The notes under the pieces are model-generated. The model saw only the letters and a program-made list of their open reading frames with translations, did not search any database and was not told where the DNA came from. Below are positions 21,945 to 35,839 of a DNA stretch of 64,000 bases, piece after piece (within the stretch, counting starts at the first letter, position 1; the number at the start of each line of letters is the position of its first letter). The stretch lies in contig JAYGXS010000001.1 of assembly GCA_036362985.1 (NCBI GenBank), forward strand, positions 18,430,469 to 18,494,468, in the 5' to 3' direction. Both the position numbers and the translations under genes were made by a program. Source of the DNA: Ligula intestinalis. Lineage: Eukaryota > Platyhelminthes > Cestoda > Diphyllobothriidea > Diphyllobothriidae.

Positions 21945-24540
21945 GCGTAGAAAGAAATTTCATATGACTATAATCCGTGGTTATACACAGAAACGTTTTA
22001 CGTATTTAAATAAACTAAGATCGTTTGCGTTTCCAAATCATGTTCAGTCTCTGTTTCGGTTTGCCATAAGACGTTAAGATCATACATTGAAGTCTTGAAT
22101 TTAAATTAAGCCGTATCAAATGGAACTGGCCTGTCCATAATAATTTCTTGAGAGACTTCAATAACGCCAGAAGAGTTCGAATTGCACAACAGTACAGATT
22201 AGGAATACGCGCTTCGTCTAAATGCTCAAGTCAAGAGCTGTTCAACGGTTATCTCAAACTACTTGGAATACGTAAATTTTAGTGAAATTAAAGACCAGCT
22301 AACCTTGTTTATAGGTGAGGCACGAAGTTTCTAATACGAAACTCTGCGTAAATCACCTTAATTAACTGATTTTTGTAAAAAGTTTGGTGGAATTTTGTGC
22401 CTATTCCTGTCAAGGAAATTCAAACGTAATGTTTCTTGCTTGTCAAAACCTTCGGCGAAGCTTAATATGAGCTTGTGGGAAACAAAATGTTCGACTTTGA
22501 TTTGTTTAGCCAAACTTTTCGGAAACGTGATATGCTGTTTAGCAGTAAGATCAATAGGAAGGGCAATTTGGGAATGAGCCGGTTAAAATAATACTATGTA
22601 GACACAGAATTTACAAGCTATCTTAACAAATATCCTCAGGCAATGTACCTCTCACAAAATTCTAGCGTCAGTTTTACCTTTAGGTTATAGGGTAATGCCT
22701 CTTTTGGCAACATCAGAATTCTTGAATTCTTTGTCTTTAAAATTTTAAATAAAAGACGGCAATAATCAAACCACATTCTCTTTGATCATTATGTGAGTGA
22801 TAGATTGAAATCTTGCATTTATTTTCTGAGCACCAACCGAATTATATGGTTATCCACTGGAATATTTAATCAGCTCAGCTGTAGCAAAGGGAGGGCGAAA
22901 TTCAAGGTTTGCACATTACACTGAAATTTTAAAATAATTTTACTGAGATAAACTTTTGTTTAAATGTAAATACCTGTCACAGAAATTTTCTAATTTGCAG
23001 ACTGCGCATTTCGAAAGTACAAGAAAAGCGTTGCTAGTGGACAATGGAATTGCGTACTTAGTGAGTCGCTGGCATCCCAGAAAATGATACCACAGGATGC
23101 AAACAGAGGGAGAGAGAGAGCGCGCGCATGCAATGTATCTTCAAACCAAAACTAGAATGAACTACGTGGCTGAGTTTTCAGCATTCTCAATTTCGGTGGC
23201 TTCAAATTGTCGTGTGTGTTAGTTGCTTCAGTTAACACGGTTAAATATTTGACTTCTGGTAAGGCAAAGCATGTCCTGCCTGTCGGCAAAACGCTTGAAT
23301 GCGTAAAATGAGTAGTCAAGAATGGTACTTAGTGCGTATAGTTCTGCGGAGCTCATGAATACGGCATGTTAGCTGGTAAGTAAAACACATGGAACAACAT
23401 TTTCGTTCTGTTCGCCCTGTCATATGGAAGCGAAAAAAGTATAAAGTTGTTTTCTCAGAGCTAAACTGAAATATATGGGCTGAAGGCGGGCGAGTGGCAA
23501 CATAACCGCGGTTTTTTTACGCCGTGTTAACATAATGACTTACAAATGAAGTCACGTGGAAAGCTTTTGAGGAATGCACAAATTAGAAGCTTAAGTGTGT
23601 CTTAACCAATTTTAATGTCCATGGAGCAATAGTCTTACTTCCTACGAAGGAAATTTTAAAATTAACTTCTAAAGCTCAGTTTAGTAGGCTTGCACGTTAT
23701 CGTCGTATTAAAGATGATCAACTTATAACTTTGTAGCATTAAAATCAACCCGTATCTTTCTTTTTATGCCAAATGAACAAATAAGTGTTATGCATTTTAT
23801 CAAAGGCCATTTTGTAGGCTTGTATATTTTTCATAAGGATATATTACCATGACACTGTATCATGTGTGGTTAAATTTGTTAAGTGAATGAACATTTGATG
23901 GTCTTGAAAATAAACTTACAATCAAATAAAAACCACAAAATTTCCTCGCTCTAAAAGCGTGTACATCAACGGACCGTATCAGATTGCACAAAAATATAAC
24001 AAATAATCCAATGTTTTAGAGAATTACTAGTGGTTTTATTTACGCGAACATCAAAAACCGATAGAGTGAGTAAACGACGAAAAAGTCATGAATCATGTTT
24101 TGAGCAAAGGTAACCTGGACGGCTGGAAGGATGTTTATTGAAAGTCTAGGTTACTGCCATAGGAGGGGGGGGTCGCCAGCTAAACACCTTTTTTCTTGAA
24201 GGCGATCAGTATAATTTGAAAATTTATTGATCAGTTTTGGGCTTTATGTCGCATACTGTGACTCAGCTCGGGTGAACTATAAGATGACAGAAAATACTTT
24301 CTAGGTTTCCAGCGGATAGCGCATACATTGAGCCCTTCTCCGTCTTCAGCAAGAGAGCCTCAACTTTGCTCGAAAAGCTGGGCATGCAGGGTGTTCTGGC
24401 ACAGCTTTTTTAAGATAACCATTTGCAACTAAAATTGGATGAAACAAAACAATACTTACAGCAAACTGTATAAAGTAACTCTTCCTGCGTTTTCCTTTTG
24501 AACAAATCGCGCCGACAATAGCGCGGAGTATAAGCCAGTG
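21945..24540. other. No gene recognised
   Basis: AT-rich noncoding sequence. A short GAGAGAGA/GCGCGC simple repeat lies at 23,105-23,130 and a G-run at about 24,163-24,172. Nothing else is supported. Confidence 0.3.
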
Positions 24541-25260
24541 TGAAGTTGCGAACAAGTACTTTGCCGCTCGCCCGCCCCCTCCATTTTGCCGCATCCAGTA
24601 TGTGCATTTGACAAGCACAACTGGTGACTACTATTTCTTTACACGCAGCCAAAAACTAACTGCAGAGAGATAAATGGAGATGACAACGATTCCCTACTAT
24701 ACTGTAGCCAAGGTGGTGGAGGTGGTGGCGGTGGTGGTGGTGACGGCCGGCTGACATAGTGCGTCCGCAGATTCAAGATGTGGACGTGATGGCGCGGGGG
24801 GAGGAGGGGGGATGTCGGCGAGGGGACTGGTAGCACGGAGCGGAGAGCCAACGTCGTTGATCTTCGGCGAATGGAGCTCTGCATGCTCTGTCTCCTCCGC
24901 CTCAGTTGTTGCAGAGAAGCACCCGCGCGCCCGCGCGCCCGCGCGCACGTTGCGAACACGCAAACAATCCTGCAGCTCCCCTTTATCTACCTCCTCCTCC
25001 TGCTCTTCATCCTTTTCCCAGTGTCTTTCTGTTCTATGTCACTATACGTATACAGATTCTACCGCAACGCGTGCGCGTCAACGGCCCGTGGTTTACGCTC
25101 TCTTTCCCGCCTATCTGTGGCCCGAGATCTCGCCCAAACCGGAGTGTGTCTGCATGTGGGTGTGCGTGTATGTGCCCCGGATGAGAGGGGTGCGGTGAGC
25201 GGCGGCAGAAGATATTTTTTTTCCGTACCATCCCTGCCCATCCCCAACCTCTCACAGCAG
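24541..25260. promoter_or_regulatory. GC- and CpG-rich island
   Basis: This tract stands out sharply from the AT-rich background. It has repeated GCGCGCCC units at about 24,925-24,950, GGTGGT repeats at 24,715-24,745 and a GTGTG-type run near 25,145-25,180. Several frames are open on both strands because of the composition. It may mark a promoter or first exon of an unidentified gene. No TATA or initiator element could be assigned. Confidence 0.3.
24697..24921 (-). CDS. Possible Pro/Thr-rich exon, minus strand
   Basis: The minus frame ends at 24,697 and contains EHAELHSPKINDVGSPLRAT, then ADIPPPPPAPSRPH and a Thr-run. After an AG at 24,923-24,922 the frame is in phase 0, matching the protocadherin donor, but the pyrimidine tract is poor. 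A GTATAG donor-like site lies just at the stop. The Pro-rich part looks like a cytoplasmic SH3/EVH1-binding tail. It could equally be composition-driven, since the plus strand is open here too. Confidence 0.25.
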   Translation of the reverse strand, partial: CFSATTEAEETEHAELHSPKINDVGSPLRATSPLADIPPPPPAPSRPHLESADALCQPAVTTTTATTSTTLATV

Positions 25261-28200
25261 GATAACCTCATCGGTCTACTGCAGTAGTGGTGGGAACAGT
25301 TGTCGTTCTGACGTCATTGATAATTTAACCAGATGGTGTACACAGCCGAGAAAACAATCAATAAAGAAGGAAAATAATCTGCTAACATGCTGCCGCCCTT
25401 CCCTTTCAAAAGTACTTTAAATTAGGTGGCCAAAAAGAGCAACAGGTTCCTACCAGGTCTCATACTAGCAGAATTGTGTCTCTGCCCGTATGCTTGACGT
25501 TTGCCTGGTCTCAACTACCTGGGTCTTCGGGTTTTTAAGAAATCTATTTTACATAGCACTGTCAAAAAACTGGGCAACTCTGGGTAGTGTTGTCGGGAAG
25601 CGACCATAGACGGGTGCCTGCAATAGCCTCTGCTGAGCGGCATCTTAAACCAGAAAAAACACTTGCGGTCTGTGTTTCAGTCTCGAGTATGTACAGAGCA
25701 AGATGACAGCCTGCCAACTTGCTGTTTTCTTTTCAATTTGCCGAAGAAAAAAACTACTGTTAATTCAAGGCTGTTTTTTCGTCTCAACAACAATGCATGC
25801 GGAACTAATGTGGGACAAAAAATGTTATGTTCGATATAATAAAGCAAGGGAATTAGTTGCGTCCATTGGTCTATCCTATTCAGTAAAGAACATATAGTTT
25901 GCGGTTTCCAAAAAGCATCTGTTTGAACTGCATATCCACCGGACTGTGCACCGTCTCCAAATGTGCAGTTGTAATACAATGGGCCATCGTTGCAACCGGA
26001 AATTCTTTGTTGTCCAGGCGTCGTTAAACCATTTTGTGTACTCAGCTGGCGAAATCAGGTAAGGGAGCACCAGGGTCTTTACTTATCCATCCTTATTTAG
26101 CCAAATGGAATATTCAAATTGCCAAAAAATTTACCTCCTTAACGGTAATAAAATCCTTGTGCAAGGATCAATCTACATGTGCACCACCATCGTTTTGAGG
26201 AACTTACATATCCTCAATGAAGTTACGTTCAGCGTTATTAGGAAAAATAAAGGCAAACATCTTTGAACTCGCTATTGGTTACAAAGGGGTTAAGGGACGC
26301 ATCAATACAGTAGATAAATTTAAAAAGAAGGTGATCTAAAAATTTAATTGTAAGTTATGGCGTTGAGCACAGCGTTTTGCAGTGGTAAACCGCCATAGGT
26401 GGTGGCAATGGTATTTTGCTGTTGTTTTTAAACATAATTATATTTTCCAGTAAACGGCCTTTATCTGGAGAGGGTTGCACTATTCCATTTCTTTCGTATT
26501 TGATGGACTAACACTGAGAAAAACTAATTCCTCCCTCATAGTGGTGCGAGCACAGTGGCTGAATAGAAACTTTTCTCTGTTTTGTCGTGAAATGTATTAT
26601 TTACCAAGTTCTACTGGTTACGGATTGAAATTTCCAGATAGAAATTTTTAGGTGAATAAGCAAGACTCCTCCTAAATAATACTTTGAAAACAAGACTGCG
26701 CGTAGATTTTCTTTAATTGCGAGTGGAGCCTGAAGTGTTTCTTTATCATTACGTCCGATTGGAAGGAGAACGCATAGGAACTTAAAGGCTAATCATACAC
26801 TTTCCTATTCTAGACGTTGTGGAGGAAATGGCAATTTTTTCCCTGCTGATCAAAGCATAAACAGAAAGTTTATATCTGTTTCAGAGTTAACGGCGAAGCC
26901 ACGTACACACCCGCGCAAACCCTGCATGTTTCTATCACTCATAAAATGGAATCGTGTCCATGTGCTCAAACTAAAAGGATTAAGTTGCAGCAAGAGCAGA
27001 AGGCGAGATGAAGCGGGATAAGAAGTTCTTCACCATTGAGTCCACAATTTTAGAGAACGTAGGTGTCTTATTGACTCAGCACTTCGATTAATTGAAGCCA
27101 GTGAAGCAACGGTGAAAGGAAAATTCACATTATAGTTGGCTCTTTTCTAAGACTTAATGTCTTCTGTGTGACCGTTATTTTATTATTGTCTTTACTTATT
27201 TCCACAAGTGGAGTGGGATATCCCACCAAGCTAAAGTGTACCTTATGAAAATTTTATTTCGTCAGTGCTTTTTTGTAGGCGGGTGCCTTATGCACCATAA
27301 ATGCTGCTGACATTCACATTTGGAATAAACACTTTAAAAAACTATACTATAACATAGTTTTTAGCAGCGTGAAACCTCAAATATAAATAATTACTGACGA
27401 CAAATTTCAGCTAGCTGTAGTGAATCCTCTGGATTTCCTTGTGCTTTTACAGGTTTCTAAGCCATTATATATGTCATTGGTGACGTTTAATTTGCTATTA
27501 ATGGTAAAAATAGGCTAAGTACTCAGCAATAACCTTAAACATCAGTCAGGCGTTTGGCGTCTCTTTATTTAGTTACATTGTTCACGAATTTTGTCAGTTC
27601 TTACTCCTTAAATTGGTTCCCTTCTCTTACCCGAGACACAAGAAAACCTTCCCACGTTTGTCAAAAGATGTGCCGCAATAGACTTCTTTTTTATTAGCAA
27701 CTGATGAAAAACACCAGCAAATCGATCTAAGCACGTAACTGCACACTTATGCTGTTTATCTCGAGAATTGCATGGAAAACGAATTTTAAGTACCTAGGAA
27801 TGCACAGTTGCCGATGCTCTAGCGTATTTAGGCAAACAGCGAGCGATTTAGTACGCTCTCTTATCAGGGAAGCCGTTGGATGGGCTTGGTAAAAAAGTCT
27901 TCGTTTTGTCACCACTTGAGTTTTAAAATGGTATTTCATGTAACTTGTATCACATAAAAAGGCCAGCCATAATTTTATGAAAGGATGTGGTTTCCGATAA
28001 AAAGTATTGTATTCATATAAACCCATTACGAAAAGCGAAATATTCCAAAAATACAATCCGGCTATGGAGCATACACATACATTTTTTGAATTTTGTCGGA
28101 AAATGTTATAAATAGTGGTTTTATATACTATCATCCGTCAGATTTAAGTCAAAGTCTTACCAAAACTTTTGAAATCTTAAAGTAGTTAATCAATTGGGTA

Positions 28201-31200
28201 AAATAAATTCTGCTTTCCTGCTTGTTTACATGCAACAATTTCAGGGCATCTAGCCTCACTGGAAAGGTTTATAATTGTAAAAAAATACATTTTTTAAATT
28301 ATAGCAGTAAAGATTCATTTAAAATTAATTAGGTCCGTTACGCTCATTTGATGTTTTTGCCATTATTAAAAAGGGACCGGTTCCAAATCCGGACGTCAAC
28401 TTGCTTTGGAACTCACAACATAACAAATAATTCACGAAATCTGTAGCAGTTAGCAGGGCTCTAGGTATACTGGTTATTTTAATGTCAACCTTATCCACAT
28501 ACATAAACTCGGTGTAAGCTTTAATAGGAAGCGGTTCGCGGTTATGAGCCTGCCTGCTAAATACATGAAAACCATGAAATGTGGTCAACAAACTTGGTTT
28601 CCTTCTTTGGATCTGTGCTGATGCTAAGCTTTTGCAGTGGCATTTAATAATATTTCATCCAGTCAAAAGAAATGAAATTAAGGGCTGGAAAGTTCGGTTC
28701 ATATTCGCCGGTGACAGTCTTGAACCGGTAGGGTTCAAATAAGTAAGTAAGTGATGTACGAAACTCTTTGTGTTTGCAACCCACTGTACCTTATCAAACG
28801 TTTCTCACAAACGAGCCTTCCGTCTATTTTTTCTCTATAATAGTTGACTTAAATTTCTTGATTTGATAAATTAGAACAATAAACTAAAGCGAGTGATGTT
28901 CTCCGCATGGTAGAAAGCTCAGTAGGCCATGTAAGAAAAATACAATTTTTGCGAAGGTTACTGGCAGACCAATTGGATTAAACTAATATCTTATTACAGT
29001 TCGCTAAATAATTAAGCAACCTCTGTTTGTTTTCAGAGTAGTCATAATACGGCGACCAAAGACAGCTCCTCAGTTTTCTATAAAAGATTTAACTCAGGGG
29101 TGCCGATGGAGGACTCATGGCGCAGTCAGCTGGAAGGTCGGCTGTACGAAAGCCTTCCCCCTGCACGGTGTGCGTTGGAAGTCCATCGAGGCCACCAAGG
29201 TTTTTGCAATTTGATCAACTGAATTGTGGAAATCAATCAAACCCACTACTTATAAAGGTTTTATAAATACTTGAGGCCTGAAAGTCTGTTATAGCGTGTT
29301 CGAGCCTACTATGCCTCATAAAGATTACAATTTTATTGCCGTTTACAAAGCAGAAAATTCCAAAAAAGTGTTAATTGAGCGTACTAGCTTAAGTGAAGTT
29401 TCAACTGTAGGGAAACCCTGTTCACGCCAAAAAAGAGTGAATTATTCCGCACAAATAAAACTGCGTTGGAAAATAATCGTTTTCTCAAATTTTTGCATGC
29501 ATATGCTTCCATATTGCGCGCAAAAAAACGTTTAGCTTTTATCGAACAGCCTGAAATTCGAGTAATTATCTCAACATGACTTCAAGAGAATTTCTAGATC
29601 GTCATAGTTCGATTACGACAAGGTAAAGATTGTTCCTGAAATCGTGATTAGTACTTTACGATTTTCAGTGGTTTCAGTCGATGGTCAATAAAGGAGGATT
29701 ATGTTCTACATGCATATCATAACTTTCAGAATAAGATAGGTCTTAAATCTGTTGACCTCAATCGTGAGTTGTTGGGCTTTCTTTATAATGCATATGTCTG
29801 TTTGGGTCATGTTCTTAGAATCACCGAAACATGTTAGCTTATTGTCAAGAAAAATGAACAACCGCAAAACAATTCAGATATCAATAGGCAAAGGATCAAG
29901 TAAAAAGCTTTTTGTACCAAGTTACCTCCTGAAATAGTGCTTTCATTTGATACTTTGGCGTCAAGTGTCTGCGTAATTAACATTTTTTGAAGAGAAAGTC
30001 TCGATAAAATTGACTTCCCTGAGCATTAGGAATAATCCTCAGCTGCGAATGAAATAACTCAGTTTTTTGTGCATACTGGAGCCCTTTTGCCTTTTGTGCC
30101 TTTACATCCCGTTCTAAGATTGCAAAAGCATAACGGATTGACAGACTATGTACTACGATCTTGCAAAAACTGATACCCTTCTGTCCGTGCCGTTAAAAAT
30201 TTCCTTATTCACTCATACTGATCTCTAAATAGAAAACGTTTGAGTATCTTTGACATAAGGCTTGACAAAGAAAAGCAACGTAATGTCTTGATTGTTAATC
30301 TATATGCCTGTTTGCGGTCGTTACTTTTGGTTTTGGTAAAACAGCTTGCAGCCTTAAGTTTATTACTTAATTTTATGGAAAAAAACATGGCAGTTCCACA
30401 AAGTTCAATTTTTTCAACTTGATATGTCCTTATTTTTCTGATAATACTGTGTAATTTCATAATTGCACATAGCTCAATTTCATGAACGTTAAAGTGTTCT
30501 TATGTTCTCTGAGAAGATATAACTAACAGTTTCTGAACTGAACTCATGTCTAGCAAACAAAATTTTACGTCTCAAGTTTATTCAATGAATAAAGTAACCA
30601 ACCTCAAAAAGGTTTTAAACCACGCACTCAAATTCGATCTTCATATTTCATGCCAGAGTCAATCTACTGTATATCCTATGCAAAACTTGGTATTCTACTA
30701 CTTCATTAACGGCTAAAGTCAAAATCTAGACTGTTATGAAGTTCAGTTAAAGGTCTTGTAAACCATTAAATTATTTGCTGTTTATTTCGATTGAACTAGA
30801 TTTCCACCTTTATTCAGTTTTTCCAGCCATCATGATTACATTCTGATATATTTAGACTGTCCGTAACAACTGGTGATCTGGTGTATATTTTCGTCGAAGG
30901 GAGTGTGAAAGATATTGAAAATATGTTGACTTCACCGCGTTTTTATGTGACATGAAGGAGCTAAACTCAATTAGTTTCAGAAGCTATCACCCTGTGTAGG
31001 CAAACATCCAGTAACAGTCGGCTTATAAGTAAACCGATATTTGGAATAAGGTAATCCTGGGATAGGGGCTGAATTAGCCAGTAGTTTTCATCGAAGTTAA
31101 CATAAGGTCACAGAGTAAAGCGCTGTAGCCAATTCATATCAGAATCCACATGAGCAACATATGAGAAAGCACTTTATTTATAAGATAACAAATTACTAAA

Positions 31201-33990
31201 AACTCCTTACTTTTTTATTTATGCGTCTGTAACCTCATATTTTCAGCTATCTAATCTACTTGATGGGACTCAATCCAGGCAGTGCCCTCGAGCCCGCTAT
31301 AAGCAGTCAACTACCTCTTACTTTTCAGTCAGATGTCCTGTTAAGAACGTTTGTTTGCCTTATGTGCTGTGGTTGTCCTATCCCGATAAAGACGCGGACA
31401 TTTTGGCAAGTGACACAAAACCAGGTTAGCATCATAGCAAAAAGGCAGGTGACGCATCATGTAGTTCTGCTGAAAAAAGTCACTTTTGCAATCAAATTTC
31501 GTTTGCAAACCTTAATTGACAAAGTAGATGTTGACATTTTTAAAGAGAAGCCTCCCGCGTCCTGTAAAATGGATGGTGAAAATTGTGGATAACCATGCTC
31601 TTTCCGGTTTTTCATCTTAAAATAAGGTTCCAGAGAACTTTACCTCCACATTCAAGATTCGGTTTAGAGCATGAGTTACCTAAGTGGCTATAAACTGTTG
31701 GTGGCGTAACAGGACGTAGTTACCAGTGTCCCAATTCGGTGTGAAGTCACTCTTATAAACTCTGTCGTCTTTCCACTGTTGCTGGTAGTTTAGGCTGCGG
31801 ACTATGGTTATTCCTGAATATCTGCCCTTGCTGGGCATTGAAAGTGACAGATGTTACCTCCACCGAAAAGTTAAGGCTAGTTATAATAGCGTATAAGCAT
31901 GTTCCCAAGTTAAGAGGTAGAGAAGCGTATTAGAGAAAAATGGGCATTTTAAACTTACGAAGTTTTGCATAGGTGTTGTCACGCGTACCTTTTGAGAAGT
32001 TTCCGTGATTTTGGTTCGTTGTCACTACCTTAAAATAAAGCAGGTTTTAAAGAAAAATATTCTTATAACCAACCATTAAATTAGTGGAAATTATACAGTG
32101 CCACTGTGATGTATTAAAATACTTTGTTCGTTTTGTGTCAACTGCGAGCCATGCAATGAAGATATTTTGTCCATTAAGCGAAAAGTATAAAATCCTATGC
32201 AGTGTTTAAGCTACTGAGAGGTTGTAAACGCGGGCAGCGACTGGCATCTTACTCCCCTGCGGCGGCACTTTAAAAGGACAGATGTCAAGCTTAAAGAGAA
32301 TAAATCATGTCTCAGACTACAGAAAATGATGGAAGCTATGTTTCAAAATGTGCACATACAGTTCAAGTTTTGTCCAGGTCAAATGGAATAAAGCCTGAGT
32401 TAAATGCCTTAAAGTAACGATTTTTTTCTAGACGAGGGATAAGTTCATCGTCAAAATCCCAAATTCTTTTTGAAAATCTACGCAAAGGATCAGTTAGTCA
32501 AATGTATCAAACTGAACTTTCAATATTTTGCATGTACCATCTGAAATCGTGAAGAAATTGAAAAATCTACGCCATTACTTCATTATTCTCTGTTTTATCC
32601 TTAACTGGTAAAGTGTATCTCGTTAACTCATTTTTATTAGTGTTTGCCACAATAAGGTTTTTTGGCTGATCTCTTTAGAAGAGACAAATTGTCGTGGTTT
32701 TCGAAAAAACTGTTGTGTAGCTAGGGCCAAGACGCCTTCCATTCTACATGACAGATTTTATTGAATGCATTGTTACTAAAACGAACTTGTTTGGTTTCTT
32801 TTTAGCATAAGGCGAAAAGGATTGAACTGGCCAATTATATTTGATCCTTACACCCAAGGTGAGCCATCATCCGCGCAGAACAAAGTAGTTTGCAGTTAAT
32901 CCTTCACGTATCCTCTTCAATATTTATGAACTCGTGGTCATAATTAAGCCACAGTTAAAGTCCAACCCTCCTCCGCTTTCGGTGTCTACGAGGCCTGCTC
33001 TCTGGGCTAACGTATGACCCTTGTTAACTCACCTTAGTTGCTCCCTCTAATGACGCTTGCATGTGCTCATTGTACCATTAGTAGAACGCTCGCAATTTTC
33101 CTTAAGCCCACAAAATTTAATTAGTTAAACTGACAAATAGGCTGGCAAATTCTCAGCTGCTATTATATGAACTTCGTGACTCTCAAAAATTAAAAATTCA
33201 TTCCAGACAAATGCCAATTTTGAATTTAATATAGATGTGGCCATACCTTATGTTTCTGATTGTTCGCTTGAAATATGAACGTTTTAGAGCCAAGGTGTTA
33301 TCAAAAACCACTAGTACCCTCATCATGATGAATACGAGGACGGTGTACAAAAGCAAACGAGGTATCAAGGAAATGGACGCGTGAAAGCTCTAGCTGCTGC
33401 TTATCAAAACAAAGGGTGTATAACTAAAATGCCTATCCAAATCCCACACATTTTCAACACAACATTGAGCTATTGTAAGCTAAATTTAGGCTACAGTCTG
33501 CTAGTCTTCAATGGCTATCATACGTTTCTCAAAAAAACTTAAATAAATCTGAACAACCACTGCCCATCGATAATATTTTCAGATGCTGGTAATCATGTTG
33601 TAACTTACGCTTAGGAGTGATGGTAAAAGCCCTGTATGATGAATGGGTTTCTCTAGGTCTTACATATTATTCTTTCTTACTTGACGAATATGCATGAACC
33701 TGAGTCGAAATAAAGTTTTCGCTGTTTCGTCAGCAGACAATTACCTTGAGACAGTTAACGTTGACATTCAAGAAGTTCAACGGAACCTTTTTCACAGAGC
33801 AGCGGTCCTTGACCGTCTCGAAGATCAAGAGGGATTGGTGTTTTAATACTCTGCTTAAACAGCTAGTATTAAAAGAATCGCGGCCAAGTGGACGAAATTC
33901 CTGCGGTGTCCAAGCAATCAAAGCACAGACCACCCTCTTAAACAATCCGGAGCGGTTTGCGAGTGTTTTTTTGGCCGAAGCCAGTAGAAA
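25261..33990. other. Long AT-rich interval, no gene supported
   Basis: The frames here are short and look random. They include a 135-codon minus frame at 27,727-28,134 and a 110-codon plus frame at 31,260-31,592, neither with recognisable motifs or splice sites. A GC-richer patch at 29,090-29,205 has weak tRNA-like boxes (ATGGCGCAGTCAGCTGG) but no cloverleaf. If the 21.4-kb exon belongs to the protocadherin, this interval is intronic. Confidence 0.3.
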
Positions 33991-34094
33991 TCGAATTCGA
34001 GAGCCTCTGTAGCCAGCGTATCGGGCTAAAAATTAGCTGTCCTGGAAAAGTTAATTATTTTAAGTCCACTTTGATTAGAAGAAGAGGATAGGCT

Positions 34095-34148
34095 CAAGAG
34101 TTTTATTTTCCCGACGGAATTTGAAACGTCAGAAAAATAAAACTCTTG
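34095..34148 (+). repeat. Hairpin formed on a PLE tail
   Basis: Arms of 22 bases, CAAGAGTTTTATTTTCCCGACG and the reverse complement of 34,127-34,148, differ at two positions and enclose a 10-base loop. The right half contains GAAACGTCAG and is followed by CCAGTAATCG and TCTTCTTCTTC, as in the other Penelope tails. The CTGATGA box is not present, so this is a rearranged remnant, not a ribozyme candidate. Confidence 0.65.
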
Positions 34149-34244
34149 TTCCAGTAATCGCTTCTTCTTCTTCAGAATTGTTTCCTGCAACTCACATATT
34201 CTCCTCTATCCACTTTGATGGACTACGGTCAATAGTATTGAAGA

Positions 34245-35120
34245 ATGGCTCGAAAAAACAAAGGTCGCTTAACAAGAGCCCACCTTGATAGCGTAAGAGC
34301 AATTTGTAGAAATGTAAAAATTGTGCTATACAAACCAGATAAGGAGTCCAGAATAGAACTGATGGCTAAGATGGCCAACGTCACGGCAGTAAAAACTATA
34401 TTAGCATATCGTACGAAGTTACCGAAATCTGAGAAGGGCAAAGTTTGGACAGAGGCCGCAGAAAGTCACTTGACGACATATCTCAAAGACTTTTATAAAG
34501 AATGTACTTTTTCTGACACAGATTTTGAAAGACCGAGACTGCTAGCCAGGATGTCACCCGGAATGTACAGCCTTCAAAAAAGTAACAGACAGGGGCTAGG
34601 TATTCTCATGAAAACCCTTAAAGAACTACTTACGCAGTGTACACAGCATGCGCTATTTCTCTATAAGGGCTATTCTACAGGCAGACAGGTGGTGTGATAC
34701 TGAGTTCACCACTTGGACCGTTGCTCGCAAATTTACTATGGCCAAGATAATAAAACGAATCTAATGGACACCATCAATGACCTCGAATTTTACGGTCTGT
34801 ATGCGGATGACACCTTCTGTTTGGCGGATCATAACACAGACACTGACGCCCTGGTCAGGAAGTTTAACTGTTCGCATCCATCATTCTGATTTTCTGCAGA
34901 GCCTAAGATAGATAATCACATCAGTTTTATCAACACTCAATTTTTTTCTCTTAATATAAAAAAAATGTATTCCAGGGATTGGCAGCATGATTGCGACATA
35001 TCTGATCCCCTGAAAGTGTGTAAGCAGAACGCCAGCTGCTGCAGAACACGCTTCTTGAAACCAGATGCATCAAAGGCTAGCCCACAGGAATACTAAAGGA
35101 CGCAAGATAGAGCCTGCCAC
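34245..35120 (+). pseudogene. Decayed Penelope-type reverse transcriptase
   Basis: The first frame (34,245-34,697) has NVKIVLYKPDKESRIELMAK, corresponding to the conserved YKPDKG..IVLM region before the palm domain, and ends at a stop. In another frame YRQTGGVILSSPLGPLLAN follows (34,669-34,730), which is motif B with the QT.GV...PLGPLLAN pattern. Then, in a third frame, EFYGLYADDTFCLADHNTD (34,780-34,845) carries the YxDD active site. The palm is thus split by frameshifts and a TAA. The finger region between the first block and motif B is largely deleted. No endonuclease was recognised downstream. It differs from the 1.8-4.9 kb element and represents another Penelope lineage. Confidence 0.7.
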
Positions 35121-35603
35121 CTTAATTGCAGAAGCAAGCTAACAGATCAGACAATTACCTGATCCCGGACCATTCCTGATACCCTAGGCTACTCGCCCCC
35201 TCTCCCACTTCAATGTCCTCTATAGGCCGACTTGGCCATGCGGGCGGTGTCAGAACGATGATCTTTAATTATCAGATATGTACATACTTCACCAACTCCC
35301 CTATTTTTTTATTATCAACGCAATTGTACAGACTCAAGGACAAATTGCAAAGAACTGATTTTTGTCGAGTGTACTTTTAAAGTTTAACTAGTTTCATTTG
35401 AAATAATTTATAATGGATACAAGCGGAAAGTGAGTTGTAAAACACTGACGTAGACGCTTTTTTCTGTGCATGAGGAATTGTATTCGCCTGACTATTATAA
35501 TTTACAATCGAGCCCATCATCAGATAGCACAACAGATGACGTTACTGCATGCAGTAATATTGCAGTATTTATAAATGTATTTGCTGGGCTATCGCATAAC
35601 TAT

Positions 35604-35766
35604 CTACATTATCCGCTTTGAATTTGCCGATGTTTTACTTTTTGAATCGCCAGCACTTAAGTCCTTAATTTTATCTATTTCATCATCAACTTTGGCTGTG
35701 GCCTGATTTTTTGCTACAGCCCCTGGAGCAGTACTAGTCCACGTGCTCCTTCTATCGCTATTTTCT
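35604..35766 (-). CDS. Candidate hydrophilic exon, minus strand
   Basis: After a strong acceptor (TTTGTCTGCACAG, AG at 35,768-35,767) a minus frame of about 54 codons reaches a stop at 35,604. The residues are charged and Ser-rich, for example KVDDEIDKIKDLSAGDSKSK. It begins in phase 2, so it does not join directly to the protocadherin exon at 41.9 kb. It could be an alternative last exon of that gene via an unseen exon, or belong to another gene. No domain is recognised. Confidence 0.3.
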
Positions 35767-35839
35767 CTGTGCAGACAAAGTATCAGCCCTGAACAAGGAA
35801 AAGCAGGACGCAATGCGAAGCGGAAAACCATGAGTCAAG

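Noticed and set aside
25677..26070. Minus frames with YYNCTFGDGAQSGGYA
   Set aside because: They looked like a secreted Cys-containing domain at first, but neighbouring frames break it and no acceptor/donor pair gives a consistent phase.
27727..28134. 135-codon minus-strand frame
   Set aside because: AT-rich region, biased residues, no splice sites, motif or poly(A) context; a frame of this size is expected by chance over 64 kb.
29090..29205. tRNA gene at 29.1 kb
   Set aside because: Weak box similarity only; no acceptor or anticodon stem can be drawn.
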